From contig WAID01000013.1 of assembly GCA_016584495.1 (NCBI GenBank), forward strand, positions 1,798,001-1,862,000: a stretch of DNA of 64,000 nt, in the 5' to 3' direction. Shown here one piece after another: positions 44,478-55,224 of the stretch. Each line of letters opens with the position of its first letter. The stretch's first letter is position 1. The notes under the pieces are model-generated. The model was not told where the DNA came from and ran no database searches. It worked only from the letters and a program-made list of their open reading frames with translations. The DNA is from Celoporthe dispersa (taxonomy: Eukaryota; Ascomycota; Sordariomycetes; Diaporthales; Cryphonectriaceae). The position numbers and the translations under genes are program-made.

Positions 44478-45704
44478 TCATGAGAAGATCTTGGGGAAGA
44501 ACTTGGGCGTGTTCTTCTTCCATTCCTGGTAGTCCTTCCTGTCGCCGTACCGCTTGTCGTACTTGTTCTCCGACAACGGGATCCCGCTCACCTGGGTCAC
44601 GACGAACGTCGTGAAGAGCGGGCTGACGTAGGCCATGGCCAGGGCGCTGGCGATGCCAGCCGCGCCGCCGCCGAGGCCGAGAGCTGCCTGTACGGGGTGG
44701 CTGACGAGAACGCCGGCTGCGGCGGTTGCCAGGCCGGTCCAGAGGGTGGACTCCCCAAAGTAGTTGGGAAAGCGGCTAGAGCAGACAGCACTCGGTCAGT
44801 ATGGTATGCGAGAGATGTACTCGAGAACCAGGATCACAGCAGGTGAGCAGGAGGAGGGAGAGCAAAAAAAAAAAAAAAAAAAAAAAAACACAAGGGGGAA
44901 GAATCTGGAGAAGAAGAGATCAAGCTCACCTCCGTCCCCAGAGCCCCCTGGTCAGAAAATCCTCCTCGTGCTTCTTCTCTTGCTTCTCCCGCAGCCACTT
45001 CGCCTTCTGCCGGTCCGCCACGATCTCCGTGGTGATCCCGCCCACCCACAGCGCGATGCCGAGCACATCCGTAACCCCGACACCCGCCGGGAGGGCGGTT
45101 GCTAGCACGCCCGCCGGCACGGCGTTGAGGGCGACCACGGGGAGGCAGATGAGAGAGCACCAGGTAGCCTGGGCCATCCAGGCGGCGAAGAACTTGGGCG
45201 GTGACTTTTTGATCTCCTCGAAGCGGGAGTCCTGGCCTTGCTGCAGGACGCGCTGGAAGAGGTAGGAGCCCACTTTTGCGTGTTCGCCGTGTCAGTCAGC
45301 AGCTGCTCTCGTCGAGGTACCTGCTGCGGCGAGAAGAGGACGGAGGCGACTTACACCTTGCAGCCCAGAGGCACACCGCGGCGGTCAGGGCAACCTGTCT
45401 CCAGTTCAGTGCGGCGGCTGCAGGGTTCGTGAACGGCGCGAGCAGGCTGGGGAGGGGCTTGGCCATGGCCGCCGCACCACCGGCATACCTGGCCCGCAGG
45501 GCGGGGAGGTAGAGGCTCAGGGCGACGACGGAGATGTTGGTCAGTGCGCCGGAGAAGTCGTAGAATCGTTCCGACTGCGTGGCGATGGAGGGGGGCGGCG
45601 AAGGCGGCCTGGATGGCGAAGGCGGCGCCCACGGCGGGGACGGCGGTGCGGAGGAGCGGGGAGGAGAAGTTGGTGAGGTGGAGGAGCCTCTGCACGAGCG
45701 CCAT
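44478..45704 (-). CDS. DUF1295 membrane protein, steroid 5-alpha-reductase-like fold (one apparent frameshift)
   Basis: Exons on the minus strand are 45355-45704, 44930-45272 and 44478-44775; about 329 aa with one base removed. It is a multipass membrane protein with about six to seven hydrophobic segments. The DUF1295 pattern is clear: LTAAVCLWAARLGSYLFQRV, FEEIKKSPPKFFAAWMAQA, AKWLREKQEKKHEEDFLTRGLW, and SRFPNYFGESTLWTGL, followed by the LSENKYDKRYGDRKDYQEWK motif near the C-terminus. The last motifs resemble the cofactor-binding end of steroid reductases and isoprenylcysteine methyltransferases. Enzymatic activity and substrate are unknown. The frame breaks in the G6 run at 45590-45595 (plus strand), early in the first exon; dropping one base continues AAFAAPSIATQSERFYDFSG. 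Intron 2 contains poly(A)25 on the plus strand. Confidence 0.85.
44864..44888. repeat. Poly(A) 25-mer within an intron
   Basis: Twenty-five consecutive A on the plus strand, i.e. poly(T) in the sense strand of intron 2 of the DUF1295 gene, between the branch region and the donor. Run length in the consensus is unreliable. Confidence 0.9.
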
Positions 45705-46978
45705 TATTTTTTTCTTCTTCCTTTTTTTTTTCTACTCTTCTACTTCTGAAGCAGCACAGGGGCAATCAGTGGTCGTGCGGTGAGGTGAGGCCGCAGTGGT
45801 GAGTTCTCAGTGGTGAGGAGGAATTCGACATGTCTTGAAGTAATCCTGGAGCTTGAGCTAGAGCCTGTCTGTGACGTGATGGACAATGGACCTCGAATCG
45901 TCCCGAGCCCCGACGTTTCTGGAGCGTGGGGTCCGGTTTAGAGCCATTGTGGTCTCGGGTGGATTTGTTCTTTGGTGCGCCGTATACCATCAAAAAGACA
46001 AATGAAATGGAGGGTACAACGGAGGCGTGCACTCTTCGATGTGCTCTGCTGAGGTCGATTGTCGTCGTGTGCAATGGGCAGTCGAGATCGACTTCGTCAT
46101 TTCGGCCCCACACGGACAGCTGCTGATCCGGAGGGGGGCCGGACATGAACTCAGGCCGAATCTGTCCAGGCGGGAATATTCATTTACAGATGAACATATG
46201 CAGCACCTTATGGACAAGTATTCTGGGGAGAAGAACTGTGTAATAATGCTCACAAATTACCCTGTGGCTTCTGACAGACCAATTATCGCATCCGGTTGAA
46301 TATCACGGCAGAGTGCCCAGGGTCAATATTAGTACTCATGCAATGAAGAAGAAGAAAAGAAGAAAAAAAGAAGAAGAAAAGGCCTGTCTCTGCCTGCTTT
46401 TGTTCGACCACAAGAACCTACAAGATGGTCCCAAAAGCCTGTGGTACACTTGGCTGGCATATGCTGCAGTGTACCACCACAGCATCTTGACAGGTAATAC
46501 CAACTAGAATCTCTAGCTAGGGCAGACAGAACCACCAAGAGTGGCAACTGATGGGCAGCTCTGACATGCATCGCATTTGCAATACCTTATGAAGGATGTC
46601 CTTCTCTTCTAATACTTAGTATAAAAAGAAGGAAAGCTTTGATATGAACACTACAATCAAAGGAGTTGGTGGAATCTACCAGGAATCCCACCAGAAATTC
46701 CCTGAGCATTCACCATGGGCATCCATGTCCCTACAGCAGACCCACAGCAGCTCCCTTCTCACTTCTCTTTGTCCTGTCTGTCGAAGATGGACCTTACTGG
46801 CGTCAGCATCAGAAACACCAACAAAGGCCGAAACGAGTCCTCCCACGTCACCTCTTTCTGTTGAGCACATCTTGAGGGTTATAGAAAGCTTTGGAAAGCC
46901 GTTTCGGTGTCCAGGCAGTGAGGCTCGGTGGGGGGCAGGGGTTTCTGGCCCTGTATAAGTATGATCTGAATCCGATCT
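45705..46978. other. Intergenic region left of the ankyrin/CorA-like gene
   Basis: 1.27 kb holding the DUF1295 gene promoter and the 3' flank of the ankyrin/CorA-like gene. There is an A/G tract at about 46342-46381. A 90-codon frame at 46027-46299 (+) has ordinary composition but no domain I know; I leave it uncalled. Confidence 0.5.
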
Positions 46979-49900
46979 TCATCTTGCCCAAGCTCTATTA
47001 TACAGGTTCAAACCCAGCCAGCACAAGAAAACGGTCACAGCAATGCTGGCAACTAATGAACATCAGCGCTGTCTTTACACTCTACACATACCAGGGGCAG
47101 CTTACAGGATGCTTCAAAGGCTTGTGTGCGACTCCATGTGGCTGGTGTGAACTGTTCAATGTCCAGATCCATCAAACTTGAAACCCACGATAACGGAGCC
47201 TGGCAATATTAGCAAGGCGTCTCTGAACAGTGCTTCTCTTCCCCTCCCGTCGCGAGCTTTGATTTTCACTCACAAATATCACAGTCGCCACGGTGAAGAT
47301 GAATAAGACCTTGGACTGGGCAAACAGGATCTGTGACTGTCGTTCCGAGTTGATGGCGCTTTCAGTACTGGCCTGCCGTTGTCTCAAGTCAAGAAGGGTG
47401 ATGATCGATTGCCTCACCCGCAGGGCATCTTCAACCTGCCGACTCAGCTTTGCGGTCTGGACACTCCCGAAGCCCCGATTGACGGCTTCTTGGTCCTCCT
47501 TGCATCGTTTGATCATTGCTAGTTCGTTCAAGATGTCGTCAATCATGATCAGATATTCCGTCTCTTCCAGGATGGCCTGTTGGAAGCTATCACCCGTATT
47601 GCCTAGGTTCTGGTGGTACCCACCGTAGCATTTCGTGACCTGACTAGACTGAAGCACCTGTTAGAGAGGCTCGCGTGGTTGTGCTTCAAGCCCAGATGGA
47701 CGCCAGGTACTTACCACGAAAGCAATCTCACCCGAAAAGGCATCGTAGAGATTTCGCGGTCCGTCAAATACGCTGAAGAAAGGCTCGAACTCGAGGCATG
47801 TTCTCATAATAATCCGCATCAAGTTACGGACACTTGAGCCGGGTCTCAATGTCTCCTCGATATTTCTGAGGACGGTCCGGGGGACTGTCCGCCTATTACT
47901 GGAGTCCCACCGGTCCGGGAATGTAGTCACAATGAAGCCTTAAGTTCAGTAGTACATTAGTATTCTAAGAATCAACCACCTAAGCACAGACGCCAAGGAG
48001 TGCCGCCCACCTTCAATTTCCCAAAGCCAAAGCTGAGGTACCACCAGAACCTGTTGTCGCGGCGAGCTGGTCTGAGACATCCTGTCGGGCTCATCATCAC
48101 CGGATGCGTCGGAAGCTTCATGGCCTTTCTCTGATGTGGCCTTGTTGTCATCCACCGTGTTCCCCTCATTGAGCTCGATCTTCGGCCTAGGATGCTGGGC
48201 CGGCTGTGTACTCTCTGATATTGTCGTAGCCTGACGACTTGAACCGAACCTGCGCCGGAAGGACTGTATTATTCCGCTGCTGGGCCTGGGCTGGCTCGTC
48301 TGGACTTGGTTTTCAAGCCGTGAAGGCGTCAAAGGAGGTTGAAATGTGATGTTTGGAGGATTCGAACTTCCTGTCCGGGCCGGTGCTCTCGGAGTTTGTT
48401 GCGGTGAGTTCTTCCGAGCATCTTCTACCTGTTTGCTCGTCGTAGATCTGGCCTCTTTTCCCTCTTCATGCTCCTTTTCCTTTTGTGCTTCCTGGATCGC
48501 TCGGTGCCTCGCCAGGTATTTCGATATGACCTGATCGCCATTCCGAGAATTGAGATCCGCCTTATCCAACAGCTCGTGGAAAAACCCGTCCAGTGTGCGA
48601 ACCCCGCGTGTCGAAGGATATACTTTTTGCATATTTTTCATGTTTTCGACATGACGTTTCTCTGATTTGTTCAGTGATCTGCCCTCGTGGATGGTACATT
48701 CCTTGACGCGCTGGGCTGTTATATCTCCGTCTTTCATCTTGGGTGTAGTCCTCCTTGAGTGCCTTGCGCTGTCCCTCTGGGTGCTTGATGTGTCCGCTTC
48801 TTCCTGAGGGCTGTAGAACCCGGGTTGTTGCATGTCTGTATCGATGACAGGGAGTACAACAAATGTCATATGACTGCTTTTCAGCCAAGGCATTAAGGGA
48901 CCTTGAGACGATCGATAGCCGGGCCTTGGGAACTCTATTTCTCGACCCACGTCATCAAGAAACTGCTCTCTGATGAATCTCAACATATTTCCGAGGGCCT
49001 TTTGCATTTCGCTCGCCTTCGTTGACTTGAAAGGCGTCCCCTTCTCTCCTTTGTGGACTTCGGCTGCCGGTTCCTCTGCAGTTTGGTAGATGAGCTTGAA
49101 GACATCTTCCACCCAGACCCTGTTATTTGCAGGCAGGTGGATCCACGTAATTTCTGCGAGCCTTTCTGTTCTCATATCCTTCGTCAGGAGCGCTCCTTCA
49201 TCGGCGTAGAGCATATCCCACACCCTCAGTTCGGACTCTTCCCCAATCTTAGGCCAGATGATTCCACGAAACCCCCGACAAATGTCCGCTTGAGCTGCGT
49301 TGGGCTTGGTGACCTTCAGGCTTGGATTTCCAGCCGCCGAACCGGACTCACGAAGCAAGGCCGCAACATCAGAATGCTTGTGTTTCTCTGCGAGAGATAA
49401 TGGTGTCTCAAAGGCCTCGCTGTAAGGCACAGGCGTGGCCCCCGAATTGAGCAATAACTCCACAATCTCCTTTCTGCCCTTGGATGCGGCAAAGTGCAGC
49501 GGCGTATAACCGGTGTTCGACTTGGGATCGACGGAAGCCCCCTGAGCAATCAGCATCCTAGCAGCTCGATAATATCCTGAGCGGGCAGCTATATGCAGAG
49601 GCGTCTCGCCCCACCGGTCCGTGACATTTATATCGGTCGCTCTAAGCAGCAGGCCTATAACATCCGGGTGACAGGATATAGAAACGGCCAGATGTAGGAC
49701 CGGTTGCAACTTGGAATTCAGACGATTGATGTTGGCGTTCTTCTCCAGCAGAAATGCGACCATTTCCTCGTCACCCTCGCAGACTGCGTCGACCAGCGGA
49801 GTATTGCCGCGCTCGTCGGCGCAGTCGATATTTGCATTCTCGTCGAGGAGGTACGCCGCGATTTCCTTGAGGCTCCGACTGCATGCCCAGTGCAATGGCG

Positions 49901-50333
49901 ATCGTCCGAAGCAACCCATTTCTCGACTGTCGGTATAGCCGAGATCAAAGAGAGTTCTGATCATTTGTAGCTTAACTTGCTCCGAGTTGCTGTCGGTCTC
50001 TAAGATGTACTGGAGAACTGATTTTTGATACAAGGTGATCTTATCACTTTGCCCCGTGCGGTCCACTTCCAGAATCCTGCGGATGGTATCACAGTCCCCC
50101 CGTCTGATGGCCTGTATGAGCTTTCGTCGGCGCATGGTGGTGGTTGCTGGGACGGGAACGGCTTCCGGTGTGGATGGTTCAGCGGCGCTCTGTGTATCCG
50201 CCACGGCTGCCTCGACTTGTTTTTGATCCGGGGTCCCGATTGGAAAATTCAGATTGTCCATGAGGTGAGTGCCACCAGAAGACTCTTCTCCCCCTTCTTG
50301 GCTTGACGTTATCTCGTTCGATGTACCAGCCAT
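46979..50333 (-). CDS. Ankyrin-repeat protein with CorA-like two-helix membrane domain
   Basis: Exons on the minus strand are 48011-50333, 47715-47938, 47274-47657, 47106-47199 and 46979-47052 (introns 53-74 nt, all GT-AG); 1,032 aa, frame intact. Residues about 75-330 hold ankyrin repeats (GRSPLHWACSRSLKEIAAYLLDE, ETPLHIAARSGYYRAARMLIAQG, TPLHFAASKGRKEIVELLLNSG). A linker with ITWIHLPANNRVWVEDVF resembles the start of fungal CorA-like domains. A charged region follows, then a long helical stem (EYLIMIDDILNELAMIKRC..., VRQSIITLLDLRQRQAS). TM1 is KVLFIFTVATVIFAPLSWVSS (about 965-985) and TM2 is SIAVTVFLCWLGLNLY (about 1011-1026). The hallmark GMN after TM1 is absent (SLMDLDI instead). TM2 and most of the loop are encoded by the last two small exons. 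The architecture is known among filamentous fungi; function and ion selectivity are unknown. Confidence 0.82.
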
Positions 50334-53300
50334 GATGCAAGAAGTCTAGATATATGGGCTTATAGCAGAGAATGGTGACACTAATGCACTTTGAAGAAGG
50401 GCACTGGAAATAAATCTTGTCCAAGGCAATACGCTGGGTATTATCCGCCACAACATTCGAGAAGTACAAGGCTGGCAAAAATAGCATGTTGCTTACAATC
50501 AGGATTAGTCTGTTGTGCGCGGTGACCTTCTACATGTACATGAGTAAGTCAATACCCACTGAGCTGCAGTCAGCTATATAGCTGATTGGGTCCCTCCATT
50601 TTCTTTGCAGATGATAGTGCAATTTGATTGCACTTTAATGCCATCATTGCATGATCTACCGCAGTGCATAGCATGTGGCGCTTTCGGGAGGCCAATGGAG
50701 AGAGGCAGCCGTAGGGGAGGGAAATGGAGCTGCGAAAGGAGAGGCTCTTGTCGCCGTGCGAAGCTGTGTTTTGTTCGTCAAGATGGCTGTTTGCTTGCAA
50801 GAGAGCAAGAGAGAACGAGTGGGGTGCTGCTGCCCCGGATCTTCGCACGGGAAGCTGTGGGGGCGACGCACGCTGCCAAGGCTACCCCCGGACAGCAGAC
50901 CCACAGTAGCTTCCATCCTCCATTGTGGGCACAGTGGGAAAGAGCAACTGCCAGGGCCATTCTCCAGCTGGCACAACCGACCAGCCTGCAAGACCATCGG
51001 ACCGCAACTGTCATCGCCATGGCATCGAGAAGCCCTCAGCAGAGTGCACCTCGACGGAGACTGACCTCCTGGCGCCTGTGTCAGCGTCGCTATCCACACT
51101 ACCTCTACTCTGAACTGAAGATCTTTAGCCTTCAGCTTCTTTCCCTTGGAGGTCCATAACTACGAGACTCCGCAGGAGGGACGTGGGGATCAGTTCGCCT
51201 CATGTGTGGTTGACGGGCCAGTCAGACATCACATCGGTATCTTCGGCACTCGGATTACTGGACAGCGTAGAGAGAGGACCAGGTCAGCAGTGAGGAGAGG
51301 GGGCAGACATGGATCTGCGACAGGAGAGGAAAAACCTCTTGTTTACCGTGCCAGGTTGTGTCTTGTCGTCAGATGGCCAGAAGGAATGTTTCATTCGTGG
51401 GATCCATCTCGATTGGTCGCACTATGCTTGTGAGCGGGGAGGGCTCATCCGCAGAGGGAGGAGGGGTAGGCGACCTGGCGTGCTGGCGACGTAATGGATG
51501 GTCGCATGTGCAACCTTGCAGCAGACGACCCGACGTGACTGGTCAACAAGTGATTTATGCGCCCGCGCATTGGCTGATCGATGCTTGGCCTGAGGGCCCG
51601 GCTAGGGGAAGAGACCTTGTCGCAGGTATCCTCTGATCCGATTGACAGACAATAGCTCGACATGCCTCTCTGGCGCGAGACAACAAGGCACAACCAGCTC
51701 GATGTACTTCGCTAACGCCATCTAATTATCTTGTCCTTTACTCGTTCATTTCGGGCGATACCGGTTTGTTGACAGCCGTGAACCGGAACCTACCTTGTCT
51801 GCCTCTGGGCCCGCACACCCGGCTCATACCGTCGAGCTTCGGTTATTTTGAGCACGGCGGGCCCGCTATCTATTCTCAGGTCGTTGCTGTTGATGTTATC
51901 ATCACTCGACGGCGTTACTTTTAGGTCCGCGACTCTGGCAGGTATCCGCATCCCAAACAAAATTCGTAAGAGCGAGCGTCGCCAGGTAAAAAAGCAGGAA
52001 GGAGGGCAAACCAATCTCAATAAACTGCTGCGGGACCAATTGTGCTCCAGCCAGCGAGAAAGGGAGAGGAGAGGGGGGGGGGGAAGGGGGAGGAGTCGAA
52101 CAGCCGTGACCCCAAGCCCCCATGTTGGAGCTATGCCGGTACTTGGAGTCAAGTACTCTCTTCCTTTGAGCTGGCTCCCCGAGTCTGTTCTTTATATTAT
52201 TAGCTTGGACTGCCCACCACCATTACCCCCGCCTTCAACCTCCTTCTCCTCATGTTTGATCGATCGACTCCTCTCCTCCCTCCGTGTCACCCTCACGAGG
52301 CCCTCAAGGCCCTCTTGTTCTCTTGCTTCTACTACCGCATTGTTGGACCTCCGCTCCACAGAGCATCGGATTATTCGAAGCCCCTCCATTCCCTATACGG
52401 CCAGTTCGAGGTGCAGAGCCACATGCTGCCGACCACAAGGCCCCACTTTGAGAGCACCCCGCCATCCATACAGTAAGGGCTAGTCAGTCCAGTGCAGGGG
52501 GGAGGAAGACGACGACCAAGCCGTGGCTGTCTAAACCAGGAGAGAAGACTGGAAGGAGGGAAAAGAAGGGAAAAAGAGATAAAAATTAAAAAAAAAAAAA
52601 AGAGGACGGGAAATAATAAAACAGGTAAAAGATCCGGGATAGATCTGCTGTTTTCGCTCTGGTAAGTCCCCGAGGTCGCTGTGGAATCTTCAATCGGTGA
52701 CCGTGGTGGACCCCCACTGGCAATGGACAGCCACCGTCAGCCTTGGGAAGGAGCACGGAGCTGGGAGCTGGGAGCTGTATGTGCTTGTAAGCTGGGATGC
52801 CATGCGCTGCTCTGCCCCGTCTCCGAGGCAGCTGCAGCTGCATCGGGGCATTCTCTGACAGCTCCAGCACCTGCAGCTGTCGGTTCAGGTCGAGCCTCCT
52901 CCGCCCCTCCAGCTGCCAGTTTGTATATAGGATCTTCCAACAGATGGGCCATCCTCCGGCAAGTTCCGACGGGCAGACAGGGCGTCCTCACCATGAGCGA
53001 GCGACCCCATCTCGGGAAACCACAGCCTTCTCTGTCGGACGAGTCTCTGGCTACAGCCGCTCCTCGCCTCGGCTGGTCCTGCGCGGCAATCGGGGGATTT
53101 CCCTCCTCGAGGCTATCCCAGGTAGCTGCGCAGTGTCACCGGCCGTCAGGCTGACAGCAATCCGGTCGGAGTGACTGTAGACCCTTTTTTCCCCCCTCTC
53201 TCTTCCTTGGGTCTGACAGCCGCTCCGACCAGTGCGCTGAGTATGGTGGTACGCCACGGCTGTCTTGTCGCTTCCCGAACTATGGCCCATCATGTTGAGG

Positions 53301-53533
53301 AAGCAGCATTCTCCCCACTTTGCAGGCGCTGGAGCTGTGCCCACCCGCCCTGCTGCTGGGCGAGTTAGAGCCTCAACCTAGCAGTTTCCAGAGTCACTGA
53401 CGATCTGCAGCTCCGACAACACCTATCCCTCCCCTATTTCTATCCCAAGCATAGTACCGTTCGACTCCCTCCTTAGAGCGGGCGCAGACCTCGAAATCCT
53501 CCAGCAGCGACTTACCTGTCCCATCAGCTCGGG
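50334..53533. other. Large divergent intergenic region
   Basis: 3.2 kb between the divergent ankyrin/CorA-like gene and the oxoglutarate carrier. Open frames at 50605-51159 (+), 50656-51099 (-) and 52681-53154 (+) overlap one another and show no domain or splice pattern I recognise. A G-run lies near 52073-52083 and an A-run near 52588-52601. I see nothing mobile. Confidence 0.5.
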
Positions 53534-54607
53534 ATGTCCAACACCATCAAGCAGGCGGCAGAAAAGGCCCGAACCAAGACCTCCGAGGTCATGGGTGGTG
53601 CAAAGAATGCACAGAGCGAGGGGGTCGCGGTGGCCAACGACTTCCTGCACACGCCGTACATGAGGGCAGCACTGCCCTTCGTCAACGGCGGCCTCAGCGG
53701 TATGGTGGCCACCTCGGTCATCCAGCCCGTGGACATGATCAAGGTGCGCATCCAGCTGGCCGGGGAGGGGATCTCGACGGGGCCCAAGCCCACCCCCCTC
53801 TCCGTGACCCGAGAGATCCTGGCCAAGGGCAAATTCGGTGATCTGTACACCGGTCTGTCGGCCGGCCTGCTCCGCCAAGCCGTGTACACGACCGCGCGCC
53901 TCGGGTTTTTCGACACCTTCATGGGCAACCTGACTGCCAGGGCCAAGGCCAAGGGCCAGCAGATCGGATTCTCCGAGCGTGCGACGGCAGGCCTGACGGC
54001 GGGCGGACTCGCAGCCATGATCGGGAACCCTGCCGACCTGGCCCTGATCCGGATGCAGAGTGATGGCCTGAAGCCTGTTGACCAGAGAAAGAACTACAAG
54101 TCAGTGATTGATGCCCTCGCACGCATCTCAAAGAGTGAGGGCATCGGGGCGCTGTGGGCCGGGGCCACCCCGACCGTGGTGCGCGCCATGGCCCTCAACT
54201 TTGGCCAACTTGCCTTCTTCAGCGAGGCCAAGGCACAGCTCAAGGCCAACACAGACTGGACTGTGCGGACACAGACACTCAGTGCCAGTGCCATCGCTGG
54301 CTTTTTTGCGTCCTTCTTCTCGCTGCCCTTTGACTTTGTCAAGACCCGGCTGCAGAAGCAGACCAGGGGGCCAGATGGGAAGCTCCCGTACAAGAGCATG
54401 GCAGACTGCTTCGCCAAGGTGGCCAAACAAGAGGGTCTCATGAGGTTCTACCGAGGCTTTGGGACATACTGTAAGTGGTGACTCATTATACTCACGCCAG
54501 GTTGGCCTCTTTTTACTGACATGGAGGTCCATACAGATGTGCGGATTGCACCCCATGCCATGGTGACACTCATCGTGGCAGACTATCTTGGCTGGCTCAC
54601 CAAGTAA
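53534..54607 (+). CDS. Mitochondrial 2-oxoglutarate/malate-type carrier
   Basis: SLC25 inner-membrane carrier. Exons are 53534-54470 and 54537-54607 with a 66-nt intron (GTAAGT...ACAG); 335 aa, frame intact. A hydrophilic N-terminal extension of about 45 residues precedes the first helix (ALPFVNGGLSGMVATSVIQP). The three signatures are QPVDMIKVR, NPADLALIR and LPFDFVKTR. The NPADLALIRMQSD form of repeat 2 is characteristic of the oxoglutarate carrier group, which exchanges 2-oxoglutarate for malate in the malate-aspartate shuttle. The C-terminus VRIAPHAMVTLIVADYLGWL closes helix 6 and is supplied by exon 2. Substrate assignment is by family similarity. Together with the carrier at 11512-12836, the window contains two different 2-oxoglutarate-related carriers. 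Confidence 0.88.
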
Positions 54608-55224
54608 AGCCAGGCTAGGCTGGGTGGTCCCAGAGCTGGTGCACAACTCCTGGGTGCTGGTTCCTTTTCTTCTAGTGTCGCGGTAGCCCTTTGGCAGTGG
54701 TGTCTTTCTCCTTTTCTCTCTCTCTTTTTTTCTTTCTTTTTTCCTTTGTCAAGGTTCGAGTAACCAATGGGTTGAATCAGCAGTTTTTCCTAGTTTTGGA
54801 TATCCTGAGGTGGCGCAGATCCCAGCTTCTGTAGCATGGGCAGCCACCATAGTATCATAGGCAACAAGAATTGAGACAAACCATTTTCCTTTGAATGTGG
54901 GTTGCTGATGGTGAGGGGGAGAGAGAGCGCACAGCACCCTGAAGTTGGGCTCTGGTACCCTCACTCTAGTAGTAGTGTTCCCAGGCTTATCGATAACACC
55001 TGGCGGCCACAGCACCCCCCCCCCTGTCCACTGAGCCTCGACCCCACGGTGACGAGCAAGGCTGGCTGGCTGGTTGCACAGTAGCACTATGTACTCCTTC
55101 AGCCACTCAACCCCCCTCCAAGACACGCCCTGAGACAGACCACCAAGTGCACCTACCTGCTCGACGACCCTTCAACATCTGTGCTCCAAATTGATAGCAC
55201 GATGCCAACTGGCGATCCGGAGCT
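54608..55224. other. Intergenic region OGC-type carrier / PAN2
   Basis: 617 bp with a T/C-rich patch near 54707-54748 and a poly(C) run near 55017-55025. It contains the carrier 3' UTR and the PAN2 promoter; no gene seen. Confidence 0.6.

Noticed and set aside
44864..44888. Poly(A) as evidence of a retroposed gene
   Set aside because: It lies inside an intron with intact splice sites, with no target-site duplication or adjacent processed copy.
46027..46299. 90-codon plus-strand frame left of the ankyrin/CorA-like gene
   Set aside because: No domain recognised and no supporting context; length is expected by chance in 1.3 kb.
47003..47013. Sequence identical to a tRNA B-box consensus (GGTTCAAACCC) on the plus strand
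   Set aside because: The flanking bases do not form a T-stem, no acceptor stem or A-box fits, and the stretch is coding for TM2 of the minus-strand ankyrin/CorA-like gene.
50605..51159. 184-codon plus-strand frame in the 3.2-kb gap
   Set aside because: Overlapping frames of similar length exist on the other strand, there is no recognisable domain, and base composition is non-coding.
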